NCBI RefSeq assembly: GCF_000425365.1
Contig: NZ_AUDH01000002.1
Location: 186,001-250,000, forward strand
Origin: Rubritepida flocculans DSM 14296
Lineage (GTDB): Bacteria > Pseudomonadota > Alphaproteobacteria > Acetobacterales > Acetobacteraceae
DNA length: 64,000 bases
Direction of reading: 5' to 3'
Shown: positions 1 through 8,753 of the stretch, one piece after another
Position numbering within the stretch: the first letter of the stretch is position 1
Layout: every line of letters begins with the position of its first letter
Program-made: the position numbers and the translations under genes
The notes under the pieces: generated by a model
Told to the model about the DNA's origin: nothing
Seen by the model: only the letters and a program-made list of their open reading frames with translations
Database searches by the model: none

Positions 1-1369
1 AGGTGATGATGAGCGCGGCCACCGCGGGCACCAGCGCCGCCTGCCAGGGCAGGCCGCCCAGGAACCACCAGCCGAGAAAGGTGAGCAGCGCGATGGCGTG
101 CGCGATGGGCACATAGATGCGCGCCGCGCGGTCGGCCAGGGCGGGGAAGCGGCCGCGCGCCTGCTCGGCGCGCTCGATCAGCCGGCCCATGGCGGCGAGG
201 GAGCCCTCGGCGGCGCGGGCCGTGACGCGCGCGACGAAGGGCGCGCCCATGTTCACGCCGCCCGCGGCCAGCGCCTCGCCGCGGGAGAAGCGCCGCGGCA
301 GGCTCTCGCCCGTGGTCGCGGCGGTGTCGAGCAGCGCCTCCTCCGATTCCAGCACGGCGTCGAGGCGCAGCCTCTCCCCGGCCGCGACGAGGATGCGCGC
401 GCCGGGCGCCACGCGCTCGACGGGAACGGGGGCGGGGGCGCCCAGCACCTGCACCTGCCCCTCCTGCAGCGCGAGGAGTTCCGCCACCGACTGCCGCGCG
501 CGCCGCCGCGCCGCGCGGTCGAGCAGCCGCCCCGCGAGCATGAGCGCGAGCAGCGCCGTCGCGCCGTCGAACCAGGTGTACTCGCCGTTGCGCAGCGTCT
601 CGGAGAAGGACATCGCCGTGGTGGCGAGCACGCCGAGCGAGACGGCGCTGTCCATGTTCAGCCGCCCCGCGCGCAGCCCCCGCCAGGCGCCGCGGTAGAG
701 CGGCATGCCCGCGACCAGCACCGTGGGCATGCCGATCAGCGCGGCGAGCCAGTGCATGAGGTGGCGCGTCTGCTCGCCCATGTCGATGCCGGCCCAGACC
801 GGCACCGAGACGAGCATCACGTTCATCGCCCCGAAGGCGGCGATGCCGAGGGCGCGGAGCAGCTCCCGCCCCTCCGCGTCGTCGCTCGCGCGCAGGCAGG
901 CGGGCGAGAAGGGCGCGACGCGGAAGCCGAGCCGCGCGATCAGCGCGGCGAAATCATTGGCGCGCGCGGCCGGCCCCTCCCAGGCGAGAGTGAGACGGCG
1001 CGTGGAGAGGTTCGCGCGGGCGCGCCGCACATCCGGCTCCGCATGCAGCGCCTGTTCGACGAGCCAGACGCAGGCGCCGCAGGTGAGGCCGGAGACGACG
1101 AGCTCCAGCCGGTGCAGGCCCGGCTTCTCCTCCAGCGCATGCGCTGCGAAGTCGGCGGGCGGCGCCTCGACGGGGCGCAGCGTGCCGGCGGCCATCGCGC
1201 GCTTGCGGTAGAAGGCCTCGAGGCCGAGCCCCTGCACCAGGTGGTGCGCGCCCTCGCAGCCCGCGCAGCAGAAGCGCCCCGCACCGGGCGGCACGGGCGC
1301 GCCGCAATGCGCGCAGGCCGGCGCGCTCTGCGGCGCCTCCGCGGCAGGGGCGCGGCCGAGCACGCTCAC
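1..1369 (-). CDS. ccoI: CcoI/FixI copper-translocating P-type ATPase (3' end missing)
   Basis: P1B-type ATPase that delivers copper for cbb3 oxidase assembly at the cytoplasmic membrane. About 456 N-terminal residues are in the window and the frame runs open off the left edge. The N-terminus has the CcoI-type cysteine cluster (CAHC and FCCAGC), followed by a heavy-metal domain with the CGAC motif, several hydrophobic segments and the actuator motif TGES. The CPC and DKTG motifs must lie outside. I chose the GTG at 1369 because its TGA-overlap (GTGA) with ccoH is typical of this operon and the encoded N-terminus is canonical. It is the last gene of ccoNOQP-GHI seen here. Confidence is high for family, and the copper role is inferred from context. 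Confidence 0.93.
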   Translation of the reverse strand, partial: MSVLGRAPAAEAPQSAPACAHCGAPVPPGAGRFCCAGCEGAHHLVQGLGLEAFYRKRAMAAGTLRPVEAPPADFAAHALEEKPGLHRLELVVSGLTCGACVWLVEQALHAEPDVRRARANLSTRRLTLAWEGPAARANDFAALIARLGFRVAPFSPACLRASDDAEGRELLRALGIAAFGAMNVMLVSVPVWAGIDMGEQTRHLMHWLAALIGMPTVLVAGMPLYRGAWRGLRAGRLNMDSAVSLGVLATTAMSFSETLRNGEYTWFDGATALLALMLAGRLLDRAARRRARQSVAELLALQEGQVQVLGAPAPVPVERVAPGARILVAAGERLRLDAVLESEEALLDTAATTGESLPRRFSRGEALAAGGVNMGAPFVARVTARAAEGSLAAMGRLIERAEQARGRFPALADRAARIYVPIAHAIALLTFLGWWFLGGLPWQAALVPAVAALIIT

Positions 1370-1830
1370 GGCAGCAGCAGCCTCTGGCGGATGTCGAGGT
1401 GGCGGCCCTGGCCGTCGGTCAGCGTGCCGCGGAACTCCCACTGGCCGGGGCGCAGTTCGGGCAGGTCGAAGCCCTGGCGCGGGGTGGCCGCACCGAGCTC
1501 CACGCGCGTGCCCTCGAGCGGGCGCACGAGATGCGCCTCGATCACGCCCTCCACCGGGCGGCCCTCGCGGTCGGTCACCGCGACCGCGATGCGGCCATCG
1601 CGCAGGGCGACGCGCGGCGTCCAGCCCAGCGCGTCCTGGCGGGCGGCCTCCTCCAGCACCCGGTTGTAGGCGCGGCCGCGGTCGTAGCTCTGGCCCGTGG
1701 TGAGTCCCGGGAAGGTGCTGAGCGCGGCCCAGATCATGACCCCGTTCACCACCACGACGACGAGCATGCCGCCCACGAAGATCCAGGGAATCCAGCCGCT
1801 GCGGCGCGGGGTGGCGGTGCTCTGGCTCAT
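1366..1830 (-). CDS. ccoH: CcoH/FixH cbb3 oxidase assembly protein
   Basis: A 154-residue membrane-anchored FixH family protein required for cbb3 oxidase assembly or stability. It has one strong N-terminal transmembrane segment (about residues 14-35), then a periplasmic beta-rich domain with the family pattern YDRGRAYN shortly after the membrane anchor. The start ATG overlaps the ccoG stop by four bases (ATGA) and its own stop overlaps the ccoI GTG, so translation of ccoG-ccoH-ccoI is probably coupled. Length and position between ccoG and ccoI match the family exactly. Confidence 0.93.
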   Translation of the reverse strand: MSQSTATPRRSGWIPWIFVGGMLVVVVVNGVMIWAALSTFPGLTTGQSYDRGRAYNRVLEEAARQDALGWTPRVALRDGRIAVAVTDREGRPVEGVIEAHLVRPLEGTRVELGAATPRQGFDLPELRPGQWEFRGTLTDGQGRHLDIRQRLLLP

Positions 1831-3335
1831 CGGCGCGGCCCCAGGAAGCTGCTCTGCTGGGCCAGCACGCTGCGTCCCTGCGCGTCCAGCAGGCGGAAGG
1901 TGATGGGCGTGCTCTCCGGCAGGTTGAGGCCCGCAGGCGCGGTGACCAGGGCGCGCCACTGGGTGATGCCGTCGTCGCGCGTCGTGATCACCGGCCGGCC
2001 CGCCGCGTCCTGCTCGGCGTCCTGCACCGTCAGCCGCAGGCCCTGCGGGCCTTCGAGGGCCACGGCGAGGTGCAGCGTCGCGCCCCGGCCCTTGTTGGCG
2101 AGCTTGAGCGTGTAGCCGTTGCGGATGCCGCCGTCGGAGAGGGTGACGTAGAGGGGCGCGCGGTCGCGCTGCACGGAGAGGGTGAGCGTCTCGCGCATCA
2201 GCCAGGCGCCGAGCATGACGAGCAGCACCGCGCTCAGCACCCCGGCATAGACCAGGGTGCGCGGGCGGATCACCTTCTGCGGCCGGCGCACTGCCATGCC
2301 GGCGGCCAGCCGTTCGGGCCCCGGCGCCATGCCCCTGGTCGCGGCCTGGGAGGCGGCGAGGTTCTTCAGCGTCTCGAAGGCGATCAGCCCCTTCTCGCGG
2401 CCGAGCTTGGCCATCACGTCGTCGCAGGCGTCCACGCAGAGGCCGCAGCCGATGCATTCGAGCTGCTGGCCGTCGCGGATGTCGATGCCGGTGGGGCAGA
2501 CATGCACGCAGGCCTTGCAGTCCACGCAGTCGCCATGCGCCGCGTCCGGCTTGCCGCGCGGCTCGCCGCGCCAGTCGCGGTAGGTGACGACGAGGCTGTT
2601 CTCGTCGAGCATCGCGCCCTGGAAGCGCGGCCAGGGGCACATGTAGGTGCACACCTGCTCGCGCGCCGCGCCGGCCAGAACATAGGTGGTGGCCGTGAAC
2701 AGCGCGAAGAAGCCATAGACGGCGAGCGAGGCGCGGCCGGTCAGGATGTCCACCGTCACGGTCGGCGCGTCGTTGAAGTACATGATCCAGGCGCCGCCCG
2801 TGGCCATGGCGATGGCGAGCCAGGCGGCGTGCTTGACCAGCTTGAGCCGCCACCAGCGCGCGTCCCGTGGGCCGTGGTCGAGCTTCATGCGGGCGTTGCG
2901 GTCGCCCTCGATGCGCCGTTCCACCCACATGAACAGGTCGGTCCAGACGGTCTGGGGGCAGGTGAAGCCGCACCAGATGCGCCCGAAGAGCGAGGTGACG
3001 GCGAAGAGGCCGATCGCGCCCAGCACCAGAAGGCCGGTGAGGAAATACACCTCCTGCGGCCAGATCTCGAACCAGAAGAAGAACAGGCGCGCATGCGCCA
3101 TGTCCACCAGAACGGCCTGGTCGGGCACGCCCTCCCCGCGGTCCCAGCGGATCCAGGGAACGACGTAGTAGAGCGAGAGCAGCACCGCCAGCACCGCCCA
3201 TTTCACGCGCCGCACCGGGCCGGACACCGCCCGCGGATAGACCTTCTGGTGCTTGGCGTAGAGCGAGGGCTCGCTGGAGGTGGAGGACACGCCGCTCTCC
3301 TTCCCTGGTGGCTTGCCCGGCGCAAGCGCGTTCAT
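1827..3335 (-). CDS. ccoG: CcoG/FixG cytochrome cbb3 accessory protein, 2x[4Fe-4S]
   Basis: A 502-residue polyferredoxin-like membrane protein; CcoG proteins act as cupric reductases in cbb3 oxidase biogenesis (established for the family). It has several transmembrane segments (about residues 46-62, 97-117, 168-186, 205-223 and 338-355), a WCGFTCPQT motif at about 121-129, and two ferredoxin-type clusters, CxxCxxCxxxCP at 270-281 and CxxCxxCxxxC at about 294-304. A C-terminal immunoglobulin-like (FixG C-terminal) domain follows. It lies 10 bp downstream of ccoP and overlaps ccoH. Confidence 0.95.
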   Translation of the reverse strand: MNALAPGKPPGKESGVSSTSSEPSLYAKHQKVYPRAVSGPVRRVKWAVLAVLLSLYYVVPWIRWDRGEGVPDQAVLVDMAHARLFFFWFEIWPQEVYFLTGLLVLGAIGLFAVTSLFGRIWCGFTCPQTVWTDLFMWVERRIEGDRNARMKLDHGPRDARWWRLKLVKHAAWLAIAMATGGAWIMYFNDAPTVTVDILTGRASLAVYGFFALFTATTYVLAGAAREQVCTYMCPWPRFQGAMLDENSLVVTYRDWRGEPRGKPDAAHGDCVDCKACVHVCPTGIDIRDGQQLECIGCGLCVDACDDVMAKLGREKGLIAFETLKNLAASQAATRGMAPGPERLAAGMAVRRPQKVIRPRTLVYAGVLSAVLLVMLGAWLMRETLTLSVQRDRAPLYVTLSDGGIRNGYTLKLANKGRGATLHLAVALEGPQGLRLTVQDAEQDAAGRPVITTRDDGITQWRALVTAPAGLNLPESTPITFRLLDAQGRSVLAQQSSFLGPRR

Positions 3336-3345
3336 GGCCGCCCCC

Positions 3346-4215
3346 TCACTCCCCGCCGCCGAGGGCGTGGACGTAGACGGTCAGCATGTTGATGGTGGCG
3401 GGATCGAGCCGCCCGCGCCAGGAGGGCATGACGCCCGCGCGGCTGTAGGAGATGCTGCGCACGATGCTCGCCTTGTCGCCGCCGTAGAGCCAGATGCGGT
3501 CGTTCAGGCGCGGCGCGCCCATGTCGCGGTTCCCCTCGCCGCGCTCGCCGTGGCAGGAGGCGCAGTTCTCGGCGAAGAGCTCTGCGCCGCGCTGCGCCGC
3601 GGCCCGGTCCGTCGCGCGATCGGTGAGGGAGAGCACATGCTCCGCCACGTCGTTGATCTGCGCGAGGGTGAGCATCTGCGTCGCCAGATAGGCGGGCATG
3701 GCGATGCCGCGCTCCTCGTCGCTCTCGCCGGCGCGCACGCCGTGGGAGATGGTGTGGTGGATGGCCTCGAAGCTGCCGCCGTAGATCCAGTCGTCGTCGG
3801 CGAGGCTCGGGAAGCCGCCCGCCGCGCCCTGTCCGCCCGCGCCGTGGCAGCCGGCGCAGTTGTTGGCGAAGGCCACGCGCCCGCCGGCCATGGCGAAGGC
3901 GCGCAGCTCGGGGTCGGCGGCGATCTGCTCGGGCGTCGCGGCGCGGATGCGGGCGAGCATGGGCTCCATCCGCGCCCGGCTCTGCTCGAGCTGGGCGGGC
4001 AGCGCGCCGCGCGCGGTCCAGCCCGTGAGCCCGGTGGCGCCGGTGATGGGCAGGGCCGGGTAGAGCACCACCCACACCAGCGAGAACAGCACCGTGGCGT
4101 AGAAGGTGTAGAGCCACCACTTCGGCAAGGGCGTGTTGAGCTCCTTCAGCCCGTCCCACTCGTGGCCGGTGGTGTTCTGGCCGGAGAGGCTGTCCTTTTC
4201 GATCTTCGTCGGCAT
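3346..4215 (-). CDS. ccoP: CcoP/FixP cbb3 oxidase diheme cytochrome c subunit
   Basis: A 289-residue diheme cytochrome c subunit passing electrons from the bc1 complex or soluble cytochromes to the CcoO/CcoN subunits. A FixP N-terminal domain contains one membrane anchor (about residues 33-55). Two class I heme domains follow, with C120-AGCH and C218-ASCH binding motifs and probable methionine ligands at M173 and M263. The open frame extends 21 residues upstream, but the ATG at 4215 gives the canonical N-terminus MPTKIEKDS and sits just after ccoQ. Part of ccoNOQP. Confidence 0.95.
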   Translation of the reverse strand: MPTKIEKDSLSGQNTTGHEWDGLKELNTPLPKWWLYTFYATVLFSLVWVVLYPALPITGATGLTGWTARGALPAQLEQSRARMEPMLARIRAATPEQIAADPELRAFAMAGGRVAFANNCAGCHGAGGQGAAGGFPSLADDDWIYGGSFEAIHHTISHGVRAGESDEERGIAMPAYLATQMLTLAQINDVAEHVLSLTDRATDRAAAQRGAELFAENCASCHGERGEGNRDMGAPRLNDRIWLYGGDKASIVRSISYSRAGVMPSWRGRLDPATINMLTVYVHALGGGE

Positions 4216-4229
4216 GGTGTTGCCTTTCC

Positions 4230-4382
4230 TCAGCCGTTCTTCTCGTCGCGGAAGATCATCTCGCCGCGGCGGCGCCATTCCTCGCGCCGCGAGGGGCGCA
4301 TCACCCAGATCAGGATCCCGCCGAAGAGCAGGAAGAACCAGACGACCCAGAGGGTGGAGAAGAGGGGTTGCAGCTCGGCCAT
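4230..4382 (-). CDS. ccoQ: CcoQ/FixQ small cbb3 oxidase subunit
   Basis: A 50-residue single-span membrane protein in the right place between ccoO and ccoP. The N-terminal half is hydrophobic (about residues 8-27) and is followed by an R/E-rich cytoplasmic tail ending FRDEKNG, which is the CcoQ layout. CcoQ stabilises the assembled oxidase, especially on exposure to oxygen (family knowledge). It starts 10 bp after the ccoO stop and stops 14 bp before the ccoP ATG. Confidence 0.9.
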   Translation of the reverse strand: MAELQPLFSTLWVVWFFLLFGGILIWVMRPSRREEWRRRGEMIFRDEKNG

Positions 4383-4392
4383 CGCCGCCTCC

Positions 4393-5124
4393 TCACTGCT
4401 GACGGAGCTGGGCGGGCGTCACGTCGCGGAAGTCCACGAGCGTGCCCAGCATCTGCAGATAGGCCACCAGCGCGTCCATCTCGGTCACCACCGCGGGGTT
4501 GCCGTCGAAGGCGGCCTGGCGGGCGCGGGCGTAGCGGGACTGGAAGCCCGCCGCGTCGCGGTCGGGGCGGGCCTGCGCCTCCAGATCGGCCCGCGCATTC
4601 GCCACCATCTCGTCCGTGTAGGGCACGCCGAGGGCGCGCAGCGCGCGCAGATGCTGCTCGATGTTGCGGTAGTCGAGCGGCCGGTCGAGGAAGGCGTAGG
4701 GCGGCATCACGCTGCCCGGCACCAGCGCGCGCGGATCGCGCAGATGCGCCGCGTGCCAGTCGTCGGAGTAGCGGCCGCCGACGCGCGCCAGATCCGGCCC
4801 CGTGCGCTTCGAGCCCCACTGGAAGGGATGGTCGTACATGCTCTCGGCGGCGAGCGAGTAGTGGCCGTAGCGCTCGGCCTCGTCGCGGAATGGGCGCACC
4901 ATCTGGCTGTGGCAGACGTAGCAGCCTTCGCGCACGTAGATGTTGCGGCCCATCAGCTCGAGCGGCGTGTAGGGGCGCACGCCCTGCACGCGCTCGATGG
5001 TGCTCTCCACCGTGAAGAGCGGCACGATCTGCGCGAGCCCGCCGATCGAGACGGTGATGAGCGAGAGCACGGCGAGCAGGATGACGTTCCGCTCGATGGT
5101 GCCGTGGGTGAAGTTCTTCAGCAT
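4393..5124 (-). CDS. ccoO: CcoO/FixO cbb3 oxidase monoheme cytochrome c subunit
   Basis: A 243-residue membrane-anchored cytochrome c subunit. The N-terminal anchor is at about residues 12-33. The single heme c motif is C68-YVCH, followed by the very conserved [10 protein letters not shown] stretch. The sequence PPYAFL holds the likely methionine ligand region (SVMPPYAF). Its length and all landmarks match the family. It is 13 bp downstream of ccoN in the ccoNOQP operon. Confidence 0.96.
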   Translation of the reverse strand: MLKNFTHGTIERNVILLAVLSLITVSIGGLAQIVPLFTVESTIERVQGVRPYTPLELMGRNIYVREGCYVCHSQMVRPFRDEAERYGHYSLAAESMYDHPFQWGSKRTGPDLARVGGRYSDDWHAAHLRDPRALVPGSVMPPYAFLDRPLDYRNIEQHLRALRALGVPYTDEMVANARADLEAQARPDRDAAGFQSRYARARQAAFDGNPAVVTEMDALVAYLQMLGTLVDFRDVTPAQLRQQ

Positions 5125-5137
5125 GGCGTGGGCTCCC

Positions 5138-6628
5138 TCACTCGGCCGGCACGGCGCGGGCGCCGGCGGGCGCGGCCGCGCGGACGGGCTCCTCGGCCTC
5201 GCTCTCGGTGATGGTCTTCCAGACGTTCCAGGCCATGAGGCACGCGCCGGCCAGGTAGAGCACGCCGCCCAGCATCCGGATCACGTAGTAGGGATGCATG
5301 GCCGCGACCGTCTCGATGAAGCTGTACTGCAGGAAGCCCAGCTCGTCGTAGGCGCGCCACATGAGCCCCTGCATGATGCCCGAGACCCACATCGCGGTGA
5401 TGTAGAGCACGATGCCGATGGTCGCGAGCCAGAAGTGCCAGGACATCAGCTTTGTGCTCCACATGCCGCGCCGGCCCCACAGCGTCGGGATCAGCCAGTA
5501 GAGCGCGCCGAAGGTCACGAGCCCGTTCCAGCCCAGCGCGCCCGAATGCACGTGGCCGATCGTCCAGTCCGTGTAGTGGGACAGGCCGTTCACCGCGCGG
5601 ATGGACATCACCGGCCCCTCGAAGGTGGACATGCCGTAGAAGGCCACCGCCGTGACGGAGAAGCGCAGGCCGGGGTTGGTGCGCAGCTTGTCCCAGGCGC
5701 CCGAGAGGGTCATGATTCCGTTGATCATGCCGCCCCAGGAGGGCATCCACAGCATGACCGAGAACACCATGCCGAGCGTCTGCGCCCAGTCGGGCAGGGC
5801 GGTGTAGTGCAGGTGGTGCGGGCCCGCCCAGATGTAGAGGAAGATCAGCGACCAGAAGTGCACGATGGAGAGGCGGTAGGAATAGACCGGCCGCTCCGCC
5901 TGCTTCGGGATGAAGTAGTACATCATCCCGAGAAAGCCCGCGGTGAGGAAGAAGCCCACCGCGTTGTGGCCGTACCACCACTGGATCATCGCCCCCTGCA
6001 CGCCCGGCGGCGCCGCATAGGACCATGTGCTGCCGATGGAGACCGGCAACGAGATGTTGTTGCCGATGTGCAGCATCGCCACCGTGATGATGAAGGCGAG
6101 GAAGAACCAGTTCGCCACGTAGATGTGCGGCTCCTCGCGCTTCATGATCGTGCCGACATAGGCGACGAGGTAGATCACCCACAGCACGGTCAGGAAAAGG
6201 TCCACGAACCACTCGGGCTCGGCGTATTCCTTGCCCTGGGTGACGCCGAGCACGTAGCCGAGCGCGGCCGAGACGATGAAGAACTGGTAGCCCCAGAACA
6301 GGAACCAGCCCATCTCCTCGCCGCCGAACAGCCGCGCGCGGCAGGTGCGCTGCACGATGTAGAGCGAGGTGCCGAGCAGCGCGTTGCCGCCGAAGGCGAA
6401 GATCACCGCGCTGGTGTGCAGCGGCCGCAGCCGGCCGAATGTGGTCCATTCCAGGTCGAGGTTGAGCAGCGGCCAGGCGAGCTGGGCGGCGATCACGACG
6501 CCGACCAGGAAGCCCACGATGCCCCAGAACAGGGTGATGACGGCGAAGGCCCGGATCGGGCCCTCCACATAGTCCGGCATGGGTCGGTCTGCGGCGCCCC
6601 CATGGGCGGCCGCGGCTGCGGTGGCCAT
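5138..6628 (-). CDS. ccoN: CcoN/FixN cbb3 oxidase catalytic subunit I
   Basis: A 496-residue heme-copper oxidase subunit with twelve predicted transmembrane helices. It carries the low-spin heme b, the heme b3-CuB oxygen-reduction centre and the proton channel. Conserved features include the [16 protein letters not shown] stretch in helix II, the [10 protein letters not shown] helix, the paired histidines in [15 protein letters not shown] and the [11 protein letters not shown] segment. The open frame continues 47 residues upstream, but the ATG at 6628 follows a good GAGGAAGG ribosome-binding site. A candidate FNR/FixK box lies about 90 bp upstream, consistent with micro-oxic induction. Confidence 0.96.
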   Translation of the reverse strand: MATAAAAAHGGAADRPMPDYVEGPIRAFAVITLFWGIVGFLVGVVIAAQLAWPLLNLDLEWTTFGRLRPLHTSAVIFAFGGNALLGTSLYIVQRTCRARLFGGEEMGWFLFWGYQFFIVSAALGYVLGVTQGKEYAEPEWFVDLFLTVLWVIYLVAYVGTIMKREEPHIYVANWFFLAFIITVAMLHIGNNISLPVSIGSTWSYAAPPGVQGAMIQWWYGHNAVGFFLTAGFLGMMYYFIPKQAERPVYSYRLSIVHFWSLIFLYIWAGPHHLHYTALPDWAQTLGMVFSVMLWMPSWGGMINGIMTLSGAWDKLRTNPGLRFSVTAVAFYGMSTFEGPVMSIRAVNGLSHYTDWTIGHVHSGALGWNGLVTFGALYWLIPTLWGRRGMWSTKLMSWHFWLATIGIVLYITAMWVSGIMQGLMWRAYDELGFLQYSFIETVAAMHPYYVIRMLGGVLYLAGACLMAWNVWKTITESEAEEPVRAAAPAGARAVPAE

Positions 6629-6715
6629 CTCGCGTCCTTCCTCGCTCCTCGGCGCGCGCGGAATCGGGGCCGCGCGGCGATGGGCCAAGGGAAGCAGTGC
6701 TGCGGCGCAGCGTCC

Positions 6716-6729
6716 TTGAGGGAGATCAA
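6716..6729. promoter_or_regulatory. FNR/FixK-type anaerobox
   Basis: TTGAG-N4-ATCAA is a 14-bp imperfect palindrome differing at one base from the FNR/FixK/Anr consensus TTGAT-N4-ATCAA. It lies 88 bp upstream of the ccoN start and 64 bp upstream of the divergent DUF2189 gene, so it could serve either or both. cbb3 operons are classic FixK/FNR targets. The regulator itself is not in the window. Confidence 0.72.
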
Positions 6730-6792
6730 CCCGCTGGCGCCCGTTTTCGGCGACACAGTAGGATCGCACCCGCAGATCCCAGGGAGGTTCCG

Positions 6793-7578
6793 ATGGAAGC
6801 AGAGAGCACCGAGGCCGCCATTCCCCTCACGCGCCGCGTGCGCCATGTCGCCACCGACCGCCCCTGGACTTGGCTGACCGCCGGCTGGCGGGACATGATG
6901 GCGAACAAGCCCATCAGCCTCGCCTATGGCGCGGCGCTGGTGCTGCTGGGCTGGGTGCTCACCCTGCTCATGTTCGAGTTCGAGACGCCCTGGGCCATCC
7001 TGCCGGCCAGCGCGGGCTTCTTCATCATGGCGCCGATCCTCGCCACCGGGCTCTACGAGGTCAGCCGCCGCCGCGCGGCGGGCGAGGGGGTGACCCTGGC
7101 CGAGGCGGCGCAGGGCTTCCGCCGCAACGGCGTGCAGATCGCCATGATGGGCGTGCTGCTGCTGGTGATCCACCTCTTCTGGATCCGGATCGCCGGTCTG
7201 CTCTTCGCGCTGTTCTTCGGGATCAATTTCGCGCCCTCGCTGGCGCAGCTCCCCCTGGCCATGCTGCAGAGCGACCAGCTCCTGCCCTTCCTGATCGTGG
7301 GCACGGGCTTCGGCTTCGTCCTGGCCGCGGCCACCTTCGCCATCTGCGCCGTCTCCATTCCCATGCTGCTCGACCGGCCGGAGGTGACCTTCCTGGAGGC
7401 GGTGACGGTCTCCATCCAGGCGGTGATGGAGAACTGGAAGGCCATGGCGCTCTGGGCCGGGCTGATCGTGGTGTTCACCGGCCTTGCGCTGATTCCCTTC
7501 TACCTCGGCCTGATCATCGCCATGCCGCTGATCGGGCACGCGACCTGGCACGCCTACAAGGATCTCGTGCTGCGCTGA
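6793..7578 (+). CDS. DUF2189 family integral membrane protein
   Basis: A 261-residue polytopic protein with about six transmembrane helices (roughly residues 37-56, 63-83, 115-140, 160-190 and 220-250) and a short basic N-terminal cytosolic region. It matches the DUF2189 family, whose biochemical function is unknown. DUF2189 genes are often beside cbb3 oxidase genes in alphaproteobacteria, and here the gene is divergent from ccoN and shares the FNR-like box. I used the ATG at 6793 because AGGGAGG precedes it; the frame is open upstream. A role in oxidase function or membrane redox physiology is inference from position only. Confidence 0.85.
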   Translation: MEAESTEAAIPLTRRVRHVATDRPWTWLTAGWRDMMANKPISLAYGAALVLLGWVLTLLMFEFETPWAILPASAGFFIMAPILATGLYEVSRRRAAGEGVTLAEAAQGFRRNGVQIAMMGVLLLVIHLFWIRIAGLLFALFFGINFAPSLAQLPLAMLQSDQLLPFLIVGTGFGFVLAAATFAICAVSIPMLLDRPEVTFLEAVTVSIQAVMENWKAMALWAGLIVVFTGLALIPFYLGLIIAMPLIGHATWHAYKDLVLR

Positions 7579-7691
7579 GGGGGGGGCGGGGCGCGGCGCT
7601 TCCTTCTGGAAGCCGGCAAGCCGTTCTGGCACACTCTCCGGTAGAGGAGTGCACGCGCGGGGCGTGCATTCCCCCGATCCGAAGGGGCGTC

Positions 7692-8753
7692 ATGCGGAGC
7701 CTGGGCCGTTCCTTTCTCTGGGCGTTGCTGCTCGCCTGCCCAGCGATTCTCTGGGCCTTTGCGGCGCGGGCGGACGGGCCTGTGCATCTGCGAATCCTGG
7801 GCGGGCTGGCCAATGTCAGCCAGTATCTGCGCTTCGAGCAGCCCTTCTGGGAGCGGCGGGTCCGCGAACTGAGCGGCGGAAGGATCACCGCCGAGATCAT
7901 GCCCTTCGACCAGGCGGGGCTGCGCGCGACGGAGGTGCTGCCGCTGATGCGCCTCGGGGTGGCGCCCTTCGCCTATGCGCTGCTGGCCGCCGCCGCCGCC
8001 GAGGAGCCGGAGATCAACATCGCCGATCTGCCGACCCTCAACCCCGACATCGCGACGCTGCGGCGCAATGTGGCGCGGGTGCGGCCCTTCCTCGCGCAAC
8101 TGCTGCGCGAGCGTTACGATGTCGAGCTGCTGGCCATCTACACCTATCCCGCGCAGGTGATCTTCTGCCGCCGGCCCTTCACGGGCCTGTCGGACCTCGC
8201 CGGGCGGCGCATCCGCACCTCCTCGGTGGCGCAGTCGGAGGTGATGGAGGCCCTCGGCGCCACGCCCGTGGTGATTCCCTTCGCCGAGATCGTTCCCGCC
8301 ATCCGCGCCGGCGTGGTGGAATGCGCCATCACCGGCACGCTCTCGGGCAACGCCATCGGCCTGCACGAGGTGACGACGCATGTGCATGCGCTCGCGATCT
8401 CCTGGGGCCTCGCGGCCTTCGGCGCGAGCCGCGGCGCCTGGGAGGCGCTGAGCGAGGCCGACCGGGCCCTGCTGCGCGAGGGGCTCGCGGGCCTCGAACG
8501 CGACATCTGGGAGGGCGCCGAGCGCGAGACCGGCGAGGGGCTGGCCTGCAACACCGGGCAGCCGGGTTGCACCGCCGGGCGGCCCGGGCGGATGACGCTG
8601 GTGCCGGTCTCCGCGGCGGATTCGGCGCGGCGCGAGCGCCTGCTGCGCGAGACCGTGCTGCCCCGCTGGATCGCCCGCTGCGGGCCGGAATGCGCCGAGG
8701 TGTGGAACAATCTGCTCGCCCCCGTCACCGGGGTGCGCGCGGGCGCGCCCTGA
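7692..8753 (+). CDS. DctP-like periplasmic solute-binding protein (likely sensory)
   Basis: A 353-residue secreted protein of the TRAP-transporter DctP superfamily. A signal peptide occupies about residues 1-27 (hydrophobic core then AFAARADG). The family landmarks follow: GRRIRTSS with the ligand carboxylate-binding arginine, then PVVIPFAEIVPAIRAGVVECAITG. Four cysteines cluster near the C-terminus (CNTGQPGC and CGPEC), unusual for DctP and possibly disulfide-forming. No DctQ/DctM permease is adjacent. Instead the stop overlaps the start of a hybrid histidine kinase (ATGA), so it probably presents a ligand to that kinase rather than to a transporter. The ligand is not predictable from sequence alone. 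Confidence 0.85.
   Translation: MRSLGRSFLWALLLACPAILWAFAARADGPVHLRILGGLANVSQYLRFEQPFWERRVRELSGGRITAEIMPFDQAGLRATEVLPLMRLGVAPFAYALLAAAAAEEPEINIADLPTLNPDIATLRRNVARVRPFLAQLLRERYDVELLAIYTYPAQVIFCRRPFTGLSDLAGRRIRTSSVAQSEVMEALGATPVVIPFAEIVPAIRAGVVECAITGTLSGNAIGLHEVTTHVHALAISWGLAAFGASRGAWEALSEADRALLREGLAGLERDIWEGAERETGEGLACNTGQPGCTAGRPGRMTLVPVSAADSARRERLLRETVLPRWIARCGPECAEVWNNLLAPVTGVRAGAP

Noticed and set aside
98-1669. Long plus-strand open frame antisense to ccoI/ccoH
   Set aside because: Arg/His/Ala-rich low-complexity translation, overlapping well-supported genes on the other strand; an effect of high GC third positions.
3280-6877. Very long plus-strand frames antisense to the cbb3 genes
   Set aside because: No recognisable domains and His/Gln/Arg-rich composition typical of antisense shadows in GC-rich DNA.
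7692-8753. TRAP transporter operon
   Set aside because: Only the receptor is present; neither DctQ nor DctM homologues are adjacent.
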